A program made the position numbers and the translations under genes. A DNA stretch of 6,068 bases from an uncultured Collinsella sp. (GTDB lineage Bacteria > Actinomycetota > Coriobacteriia > Coriobacteriales > Coriobacteriaceae): NCBI GenBank assembly GCA_900544465.1, contig UQVT01000118.1:1-6068 (forward strand), written 5' to 3'. The stretch's first letter is position 1. Each line of letters begins with the position of its first letter. Shown here piece after piece: positions 1-4,749 of this stretch. Below the pieces are notes generated by a model. It was not told where the DNA came from, made no database searches, and was given only the letters and a program-made list of their open reading frames with translations.

Positions 1-5
1 GATTA

Positions 6-31
6 GATAGTTAGACAAACATCTAAATATC
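6..31. promoter_or_regulatory. Palindromic operator, probably for SdpR
   Basis: GATAGTTAGA (6-15) and TCTAAATATC (22-31) are inverted repeats matching at nine of ten positions around a 6-base centre. The inner arms TTAGA/TCTAA are perfect. An AT-rich interrupted palindrome of this kind is typical of ArsR-family operators. It covers the -35 box of the promoter of the adjacent ArsR-family gene, and B. subtilis SdpR is known to repress its own operon. That SdpR binds here is inference from position and symmetry. Confidence 0.65.
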
Positions 32-40
32 GAGTATAGT
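12..40 (+). promoter_or_regulatory. Sigma70-type promoter of sdpR-sdpI
   Basis: A -35 box TAGACA (12-17, five of six matches to TTGACA) is followed after exactly 17 bases by a -10 box TATAGT (35-40, five of six matches to TATAAT). Transcription would begin near 46-48. This rules out the in-frame GTG at 39 as the sdpR start and supports the ATG at 75. The -35 box lies inside the palindrome at 6-31, so a bound repressor would block polymerase. Assigned by eye, without a scoring model. Confidence 0.7.
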
Positions 41-61
41 GTGCGCGTCGAACGAAATGCT

Positions 62-70
62 GAGAGGAGG
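62..70 (+). promoter_or_regulatory. Ribosome binding site deciding the sdpR start
   Basis: GAGAGGAGG contains a full AGGAGG and ends four bases before the ATG at 75. The other in-frame starts, GTG 39 and ATG 57, have no comparable purine run, and GTG 39 precedes the predicted transcription start. Confidence 0.75.
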
Positions 71-74
71 TCCT

Positions 75-353
75 ATGCCGGGAGAGGGTTTTAAGGCGCT
101 TGCCGATCCAACGCGACGGCGCATTTTGGAGTTGCTGCGCGAGGGCAATTGCACGGCGGGGGAGCTTGCCGAGCATTTCGATATCAGTAAGCCGTCGCTG
201 AGCCATCACTTGGCGACGCTCAAAAACGCCGGGTTGGTGACCGACGAGCGCCATGGCCAAAACATCGTATACAGTTTAAACACCACCGTCATGCAGGACT
301 TGATCGGTTGGTTTATAGGCTTTACAAACACGGAAGGTGATAAGGATGAATAA
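75..353 (+). CDS. sdpR: SdpR-type ArsR-family autorepressor
   Basis: A 92-residue winged-helix transcription repressor of the ArsR/SmtB family, SdpR branch. It opens with FKALADPTRRRILELL, the classic ArsR N-terminal helix. Residues about 26-50 (TAGELAEHF, SKPSLSHHLATLK) form the helix-turn-helix, and about 52-68 (GLVTDERHGQNIVYSL) the wing. The tail after it (NTTVMQDLIGWF) strongly resembles B. subtilis SdpR, which has a similar length. The ArsR metal motif ELCVCDL is absent and there is only one cysteine (C26), so metal sensing is unlikely. In B. subtilis, SdpR represses the sdpRI operon and is sequestered at the membrane by SdpI when the SdpC toxin is present. Here the gene is directly followed by sdpI with an 8-base overlap and preceded by a promoter-overlapping palindrome, which fits the same circuit. 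The start at 75 is chosen from the SD and the promoter position. Confidence 0.9.
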   Translation: MPGEGFKALADPTRRRILELLREGNCTAGELAEHFDISKPSLSHHLATLKNAGLVTDERHGQNIVYSLNTTVMQDLIGWFIGFTNTEGDKDE

Positions 354-1050
354 CGAAAACAAGGGCATTCACGCCACGGGGGTATCGTCGCGCGCGTGGG
401 CCATGCTTGTTGTGGTCTGCGCTATTAATGTTGCTGCGCATCTCTGGGTGATGCCGAGCTTGCCTGCGCAGATTCCCACGCACTGGGGCGCGAACGGCGC
501 TGTCGACGGTTGGGGTCCTAGCTGGATGGCCTCCGCGCTCGGCGTGCTGCCTCTGGCGCTTCTCGCAATGTTCTGCGTGGTGCCGCGCATCGACCCCAAA
601 GGTGAGGCATATCGAACCTCGGGCAAGTTCTATCAGGGCTTCGTAATCGCCTTCACCTTGTTCATGTGCGCCATAAGCTGGCTGGGAGAGCTTACGGTCT
701 GGGGCGTGGTGCCGGCGGTCGGTTCGGTTAACGTGCTGATTTCCGGTGTTGTCGGTTTGCTGTTCATCGGCGTAGGCAACTACTTGCCGCGTGTGAAGCA
801 GAACTATACGCTCGGTATCAAGGCGCCCTGGGCACTTGCCGATCCCGAGAACTGGCGCCGTACGCAGCGCTTTGGCGGTGCCTGCTTTATGGTGCTGGGT
901 GTTGGCCTGATTGTGATGGGCGTGGCGGGCAGCGTGCTTTCGAGTGAAGTCATCGCCGCAGTGATTGCGGTTCTGGCGTTTGGTTCGGTCGGAGCCGTCT
1001 ACGTCTACTCGTATCTGCTGTGGCGCAAATCGCAGCGAGCCGCTCGTTAA
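346..1050 (+). CDS. sdpI: SdpI-family membrane immunity/signal protein
   Basis: A 234-residue integral membrane protein of the SdpI family. The first part carries the DUF1648-type signature (PSLPAQIPTHWGANGAVDGW, residues 38-57) after a first membrane helix at about 17-37. The C-terminal SdpI domain shows GNYLPRVKQNYTLGIKAPWA (residues 144-163) followed by DPENWRRTQRFGG. Hydrophobic stretches at about 17-37, 60-80, 97-117, 126-146, 178-197 and 201-224 suggest six membrane spans, as in the family. B. subtilis SdpI (about 207 residues) gives immunity to the SdpC cannibalism toxin and captures SdpR at the membrane. No sdpABC-like gene is visible here, so immunity to a foreign toxin, or a purely regulatory or envelope role, are alternatives. 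The start ATG 346 follows an SD-like GGAAGG (332-337) and overlaps the sdpR stop as ATGAATAA. A GTG at 337 is possible but lies on the SD itself. Confidence 0.87.
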   Translation: MNNENKGIHATGVSSRAWAMLVVVCAINVAAHLWVMPSLPAQIPTHWGANGAVDGWGPSWMASALGVLPLALLAMFCVVPRIDPKGEAYRTSGKFYQGFVIAFTLFMCAISWLGELTVWGVVPAVGSVNVLISGVVGLLFIGVGNYLPRVKQNYTLGIKAPWALADPENWRRTQRFGGACFMVLGVGLIVMGVAGSVLSSEVIAAVIAVLAFGSVGAVYVYSYLLWRKSQRAAR

Positions 1051-1114
1051 GGTTGCGGAAAACTAGCGTACGCAGTTCATAGTATGTTCCGGGGGACTTT
1101 TCCCAGGTAGTATT

Positions 1115-1144
1115 AGGGGGTATGGGCAACCATGCCCCTTTTTT
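1115..1144 (+). terminator. Intrinsic terminator between sdpI and ettA
   Basis: An 11-bp stem pairs 1115-1125 with 1130-1140, including two G-U wobbles, around a GCAA loop (1126-1129), which is a GNRA tetraloop. A run of six T (1139-1144) follows the GC core. It lies 65 bases after the sdpI stop and about 90 bases before ettA. It most simply ends the sdpRI transcript. An attenuator role for ettA would require a promoter upstream of it, and none is convincing. Confidence 0.85.
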
Positions 1145-1235
1145 CGTTAAGTTTCAGAGCTGGTTTCCTCATTTCGTTTCCACTAAAGCGAATCAAGAAT
1201 AGAGAAACAGCAGGTAGAAAGGATAAAACAGGCAA

Positions 1236-2915
1236 ATGGCAGAGTTCATCTACCAGATGTATCAGGCTCGTAAGGCCCATGGCGACAAGGTAATCCTTGA
1301 CGACGTGACCCTGAGCTTCTACCCCGGTGCCAAGATCGGCGTTGTGGGTCCCAACGGCATGGGCAAGTCGACCCTGCTCAAGATCATGGCCGGCATCGAG
1401 GAGGTCTCCAACGGTGATGCCAGGCTCACCCCCGGCTACACCGTGGGCATCCTGCAGCAGGAGCCGCCGCTCGACGACGACAAGACCGTCATCGAGAACG
1501 TGCGCATGGCATTTGGCGACATGATCGCCAAGGTCGATCGCTTCAATAAGATCGGCGAGGAGATGTGCGACCCGGATTGCGACATGGACGCCCTCATGGC
1601 CGAGATGGGCAAGCTCCAGGACGAGATTGACGCCGCCGATGGCTGGGATATCGATTCCAAGCTCGGCCAGGCCATGGACGCCCTGCAGCTGCCCGATTCC
1701 GACATGCCGGTCAACGTGCTTTCCGGCGGCGAGCGCCGCCGCGTGGCCCTGTGCAAGCTGCTGCTCGAGGCTCCCGACCTGCTGCTGCTCGACGAGCCCA
1801 CGAACCACCTGGACGCCGAGTCGATCCTGTGGCTCGAGCACTTCCTGCACAACTACCAGGGCGCGGTGCTTGCCGTCACACACGATCGCTACTTCCTGGA
1901 TAACGTTGCCGAGTGGATCTGCGAGGTCGACCGCGGTCACCTTTATCCCTACAAGGGCAACTACTCCACGTATCTGGAGACCAAGGCCGCCCGTATCGAG
2001 GCGCAGGGCAACCGCGATGCCAAGCTCGCCAAGCGCATGGAGGCCGAGCTCGAGTGGGTGCGCAGCTCGCCCAAGGCCCGCCAGGCAAAGAACAAGGCCC
2101 GTCTGGCTCGCTATGAGGAGATGGAGGCCGAGGCCCGCGCAAGCCAGAAGCTCGACTGGACCGACATCCGCATCCCTGTGGGCCCGCGTCTGGGCAACAA
2201 GGTGCTCGAGGCCCATCACCTGCACAAGGAGTTCGATGGCCGTGTGCTCATCGATGACCTTTCGTTCACCCTGCCGCGCAACGGCATCGTGGGCGTCATC
2301 GGTCCCAACGGTGTCGGTAAGACCACGCTCTTCAAGACGATTGTGGGTCTGGAGCCGCTGACTTCGGGCGAGCTCGAGGTGGGCGAGACCGTCAAGATCT
2401 CCTATGTCGATCAGAACCGTTCTGGCATCGACCCCGACAAGAACCTGTGGGAGGTCGTCTCGGATGGCCTGGACCACATGATGGTCGGCGAGACCGAGGT
2501 TCCGAGCCGCGCTTATGTGGCGAGCTTTGGCTTTAAGGGCCAGGACCAGCAGAAGCGCGCCGGCGTACTCTCCGGTGGCGAGCGCAACCGTCTGAACTTG
2601 GCGCTTACGCTCAAGCAGGGCGGCAACCTGCTGCTCCTCGACGAGCCCACGAACGACCTCGACGTCGAGACACTGTCCTCGCTCGAAGCGGCGCTGCTCG
2701 AGTTCCCGGGCTGCTCGGTGGTTATTAGCCACGATCGTATGTTTCTGGACCGCGTCGCCACGCACATTCTGGCGTGGGAGGGCACCGACGAGAATCCGGG
2801 CAACTGGTATTGGTTCGAGGGCAACTTTGAGGCCTATCAGGCCAACCGCATCGAGCGCCTGGGCGAGGATGCAGCCCAGCCGCATCGTATTCACCGCAAG
2901 CTGACGCGCGACTAG
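1236..2915 (+). CDS. ettA: Energy-dependent translational throttle protein EttA (ABC-F)
   Basis: A complete 559-residue ABC-F protein, close to the 555 residues of E. coli EttA and collinear with it to the C-terminus. It is a cytosolic ATPase with two ABC domains and no membrane part. EttA binds the ribosomal E site and gates entry into the elongation cycle according to the ATP/ADP ratio. Domain 1: Walker A GPNGMGKST (38-46), the EttA arm inserted at about 95-140, signature LSGGERRRV (162-170), Walker B LLLLDEPTNHLD (182-193, catalytic E187), switch H216. The linker with the P-site tRNA interaction motif spans about 245-305 and is rich in K, R and E. Domain 2: Walker A GPNGVGKTT (356-364), LSGGE (445-449), Walker B LLLLDEPTNDLD (465-476, E470), H499. 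All ATPase residues are intact. The opening MAEFIYQMYQARKAHGDK is typical of actinobacterial EttA. The start ATG 1236 has AAAGGA at 1218-1223 upstream, a rather long spacing. The arm and the EttA-like tail argue against an antibiotic-resistance ABC-F. No clear promoter is seen in 1145-1235. Confidence 0.96.
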   Translation: MAEFIYQMYQARKAHGDKVILDDVTLSFYPGAKIGVVGPNGMGKSTLLKIMAGIEEVSNGDARLTPGYTVGILQQEPPLDDDKTVIENVRMAFGDMIAKVDRFNKIGEEMCDPDCDMDALMAEMGKLQDEIDAADGWDIDSKLGQAMDALQLPDSDMPVNVLSGGERRRVALCKLLLEAPDLLLLDEPTNHLDAESILWLEHFLHNYQGAVLAVTHDRYFLDNVAEWICEVDRGHLYPYKGNYSTYLETKAARIEAQGNRDAKLAKRMEAELEWVRSSPKARQAKNKARLARYEEMEAEARASQKLDWTDIRIPVGPRLGNKVLEAHHLHKEFDGRVLIDDLSFTLPRNGIVGVIGPNGVGKTTLFKTIVGLEPLTSGELEVGETVKISYVDQNRSGIDPDKNLWEVVSDGLDHMMVGETEVPSRAYVASFGFKGQDQQKRAGVLSGGERNRLNLALTLKQGGNLLLLDEPTNDLDVETLSSLEAALLEFPGCSVVISHDRMFLDRVATHILAWEGTDENPGNWYWFEGNFEAYQANRIERLGEDAAQPHRIHRKLTRD

Positions 2916-2925
2916 TAGCAAGTAG

Positions 2926-2954
2926 AAGGGCCGCCACCAAGGGCGGCCTTTCTT
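2926..2954 (+). terminator. Intrinsic terminator of ettA
   Basis: GGCCGCC (2929-2935) pairs perfectly with GGCGGCC (2942-2948). Three weaker pairs (A-T, A-T, G-T) extend the stem outward to 2926 and 2951. The loop has six bases. TTTCTT (2949-2954) follows. It begins 11 bases after the ettA stop and marks the left border of the AT-rich block. Confidence 0.9.
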
Positions 2955-2990
2955 GTAGCGATTGCACTGCAGCTATGCCCTGGCTGCTGG

Positions 2991-3007
2991 TTTGATTCAT
3001 AATCAAA
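2991..3007. promoter_or_regulatory. 17-base perfect palindrome, possible regulator site
   Basis: TTTGATT (2991-2997) and AATCAAA (3001-3007) are perfect inverted repeats with a CAT centre. No T-run follows, so it is not a terminator. It lies about 190 bases before the next start codon. A protein-binding site is possible, but the cognate regulator is unknown. Confidence 0.35.
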
Positions 3008-3127
3008 GTCATCTCTTTGGGATTAAAGCCCGTTTTTGCTATGAGTGATTTTCTAATTCCGTTTAAAACGTAAAGACGCATTGGGTTGCAAGGACATAAG
3101 CAAATCGAATTGAAATATAACCAGTGC

Positions 3128-3139
3128 TGTAACGTTACA
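3128..3139. promoter_or_regulatory. 12-base perfect palindrome at the -35 region, possible operator
   Basis: TGTAACGTTACA is a perfect palindrome with a central CG, the style of many LacI-family sites. It differs from the 14-base CcpA cre consensus. It ends about nine bases before a -10-like TATAGA (3148-3153), so it occupies the place where a -35 box would be. No good -35 hexamer exists at the right distance, which fits a regulated promoter. The regulator is not in the window. Confidence 0.4.
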
Positions 3140-3147
3140 AAAAAGAT

Positions 3148-3155
3148 TATAGAAT
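3148..3155 (+). promoter_or_regulatory. Possible -10 box for the exported peptidase gene
   Basis: TATAGAAT contains two overlapping -10-like hexamers (TATAGA and TAGAAT). Initiation near 3162 would leave a leader of about 34 bases. No convincing -35 accompanies it, so the assignment is weak. Confidence 0.3.
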
Positions 3156-3195
3156 AGGAGTACCTTATAAGTCGCTTCTCTAGAAAGAAGAACAT

Positions 3196-4323
3196 ATGCT
3201 TTCGCGTCGTCGTTTTCTGCAACTTGTCGCGTCTTCAATTGTCGCCTTAGCCGCACGTCCGAAAGAGGTTTTTGCTTCGACGGGCAATATTGATGGTGAG
3301 CAGATACAATTTACTTCTGAAATTGCGCAAGAGCTTGCCGATAAATATATAAAGGGACTCCTCGGCTATTCGTATACGCCTTCTGACCCTATTCCTTTTG
3401 TAGATGTTGATGGGTCCCCGCTTGGTTACATTGTTCCGGTTGTGACATCCAATAGAGCCGCGGGCTATTTGGTTTTAGATGCTTCAGATGATGAAATACT
3501 TACGGGATATCGTTTTGGAGACGGCTTAGTCAGCCCTATGGATCGGGGAGGAGATCTTGGTGTCGAGTCTTATTCGTTCAATAACCCAGTCGTAATGATC
3601 AATCCATTCGAATTCGGCGTGCAATCTTTGGACGGTTCAATAACAACAAATTGCGGAAGAACAATCCCGGCTGTTTCCATAGAAGGACGGCCTGTCGTTT
3701 TATCGAATAAACCTTCAAGCTGGAACGATGTTGTAATTTACGCAACTCAAATGCAGGATTACACAGTATCTGGATTTCGTTCCATTTCTCAGTTTATGTC
3801 ATATGATGAAAGCGAGATTAAGAGGCTTACCGCCCACTATGCTTGTATGGTGACAGCTTTTTCGAACGTTGCGGAACTGTATGGCATTGCCAATTTATAT
3901 AGCGACCCTTCGCAATATATGCAGATATGGAATTACACCAATACCCATGCTCTTTCCGATGAAGAACAGACTGTTCCCGGCGTTGTTTTGGGTGGAACGC
4001 CGATATCAACCTGTGCAACGGGGTTTACAAATTACTGCGCAAGCAGAGGAAGTACTCTTATCGCCCGCACTGTCTCCTCTCCGGCTATCGCGAGCATTCA
4101 AAATGAGATTAACTCTAATAGACCGAATGTTTTACATGCGAGTTTGTACAACGGATCAGCCCATTCTGTAACAGCGGAGGCTTACGCCACACTTACTGGT
4201 AAGAAAACTGGAGAGACAAGGCAGATGATTGGCATAGCGGACGGCTGGAATTCATCTTTATCCTTCCTGAAGTATGATCAGAGCTATTATGCGTGGACTT
4301 ATGGAACGACTTTTTCGAAGTAG
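3196..4323 (+). CDS. Tat-exported C39/papain-like cysteine peptidase-like protein
   Basis: A 375-residue exported protein without a confident family name. The N-terminus is a twin-arginine signal: SRRRFLQ (3-9) matches SRRxFLK, followed by a hydrophobic run (about 8-20) and a likely cleavage site VFA|S after residue 27. Residues about 77-105 (GYIVPVVTSNRAAGYLVLDA) resemble the N-terminal region of secreted C10/C39-type peptidases. The C-terminal half has the order expected of a papain-like fold: a cysteine at the head of a helix (HYACMVTAFSNVAELYG, C217), a histidine in SAHSVTAEAY (H323), then IADGWNSS (D349, N352). Catalysis is inferred from this pattern only. Other cysteines are C153, C273 and C281. 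An in-frame TAG at 3181 fixes the start at 3196, with a weak SD AGAAAGAAG (3182-3190). The gene is visibly more AT-rich than ettA: 22 of 60 G+C in 3301-3360 and 28 of 60 in 3541-3600, against 39 of 60 in ettA 2101-2160. This suggests transfer. It overlaps the following lipoprotein gene. Alternatives are an inactive homologue or a bacteriocin-like or adhesin-related exoprotein. Confidence 0.62.
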   Translation: MLSRRRFLQLVASSIVALAARPKEVFASTGNIDGEQIQFTSEIAQELADKYIKGLLGYSYTPSDPIPFVDVDGSPLGYIVPVVTSNRAAGYLVLDASDDEILTGYRFGDGLVSPMDRGGDLGVESYSFNNPVVMINPFEFGVQSLDGSITTNCGRTIPAVSIEGRPVVLSNKPSSWNDVVIYATQMQDYTVSGFRSISQFMSYDESEIKRLTAHYACMVTAFSNVAELYGIANLYSDPSQYMQIWNYTNTHALSDEEQTVPGVVLGGTPISTCATGFTNYCASRGSTLIARTVSSPAIASIQNEINSNRPNVLHASLYNGSAHSVTAEAYATLTGKKTGETRQMIGIADGWNSSLSFLKYDQSYYAWTYGTTFSK

Positions 4324-4693
4324 GGCGATTCGTCTAGCTCTGTCTTTGGTGCTGATGGCTTCATTGGTGGGCTGTTCAACAAAGGAAGAGATATCGCGCG
4401 GAGGTTCCGGAGAAGTGACTGCGACAGACTCAGGTTCATTAGAAATAGCTGGCGGGCATGCCGATGTGATGTTACAAGGAAAAGGCGTGCTTAGGTCGAT
4501 TGATGCTGAAGACGCTGTCTGCTCAATAGAGGATTTGAAGACAGGTGAAACTGCATCGTACCGAGTTTCAGATAATGCTGCGAATATGATTGAGTCGATA
4601 CCGACTGGAGCGCAGGTTTCTTTTAGATACTTTGCTCCGCAACTTGAGGATGAGCTTGCTTCTCTGGTGTCTATATGCACCGATGACAACTAA
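4301..4693 (+). CDS. Small lipoprotein, function unknown
   Basis: A 130-residue predicted lipoprotein. From ATG 4301 it has an arginine-rich n-region (MERLFRSRAIR), a hydrophobic core (LALSLVLMAS) and a lipobox LVGC, with lipidation at C25. The mature part of about 105 residues begins with a flexible S/G/T/E-rich stretch. It then shows alternating beta-like segments (GVLRSID, AVCSIEDLKTGE, TASYRVSD, AQVSFRYFAP, ELASLVSIC), suggesting a small beta-barrel, perhaps OB-like; this is a guess from pattern. Two cysteines (AVCSIED and VSICTDD) could form a disulfide. The start overlaps the upstream peptidase-like gene by 23 bases, so the two are probably translated from one mRNA and may act together outside the membrane. 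In-frame ATGs at 4274 and 4289 are possible, but none has a good SD; 4301 gives the most normal signal length. AT-richness matches its upstream partner. No inhibitor-family motif, such as the chagasin NPTTG, is seen. Confidence 0.72.
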   Translation: MERLFRSRAIRLALSLVLMASLVGCSTKEEISRGGSGEVTATDSGSLEIAGGHADVMLQGKGVLRSIDAEDAVCSIEDLKTGETASYRVSDNAANMIESIPTGAQVSFRYFAPQLEDELASLVSICTDDN

Positions 4694-4706
4694 AAGGCCT
4701 GAATTC

Positions 4707-4749
4707 AAACGGCCTCGGATGGTCAATTGGCTATCCGAGGCCGTTTTTT
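4707..4749 (+). terminator. Long hairpin terminator between convergent genes
   Basis: ACGGCCTCGGAT (4709-4720) pairs perfectly with ATCCGAGGCCGT (4733-4744), and two A-T pairs extend the stem to 4707 and 4746. The inner 12 bases can pair further down to an AATT loop (4725-4728). A run of six T (4744-4749) ends the plus-strand lipoprotein transcript. The minus-strand gene stops inside this run (4748-4750), so the same hairpin lies just after its stop too. On that strand only GTTTGAAT follows, a weaker T-tract. It is therefore strong on plus and plausible on minus. Confidence 0.9.

Larger units (their letters stand above)
2955..3195 (+). other. AT-rich intergenic region with palindromes and a probable promoter
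   Basis: There are about 240 bases without a credible gene between the ettA terminator and the next start codon. The stretch turns AT-rich from about 2990. It holds two perfect palindromes (2991-3007 and 3128-3139), a possible -10 box near 3148-3155, and a small hairpin at 3175-3190 that would cover the purine-rich SD. The reverse-strand reading through it shows no recognisable domain and runs into the antisense of ettA, so no gene is called. No tRNA, attachment site or insertion-sequence end is evident. Confidence 0.6.

Noticed and set aside
39..74. Longer sdpR start at GTG 39 or ATG 57
   Set aside because: GTG 39 overlaps the -10 box and lies before the predicted transcription start. ATG 57 has no SD. 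The added residues do not match the family N-terminus, and AGGAGG stands just before ATG 75.
1113..2921. 602-residue open frame on the minus strand opposite ettA
   Set aside because: It mirrors ettA along its full length. The plus strand has all ABC-F motifs intact, while the minus-strand product is Leu/Val/Gly-rich with no recognisable domain. Long antisense frames are common opposite GC-rich genes.
3019..3037. Terminator-like GGG...CCC followed by GTTTTT
   Set aside because: Only a 3-bp GC stem can form, with a 7-base loop. There is no gene directly upstream that needs ending, since the ettA terminator is already at 2926-2954.
2725..3222. 165-residue minus-strand frame across the AT-rich intergenic region
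   Set aside because: It lacks a recognisable domain, continues through the ettA terminator into antisense ettA, and changes composition midway. This is the mark of a chance frame.
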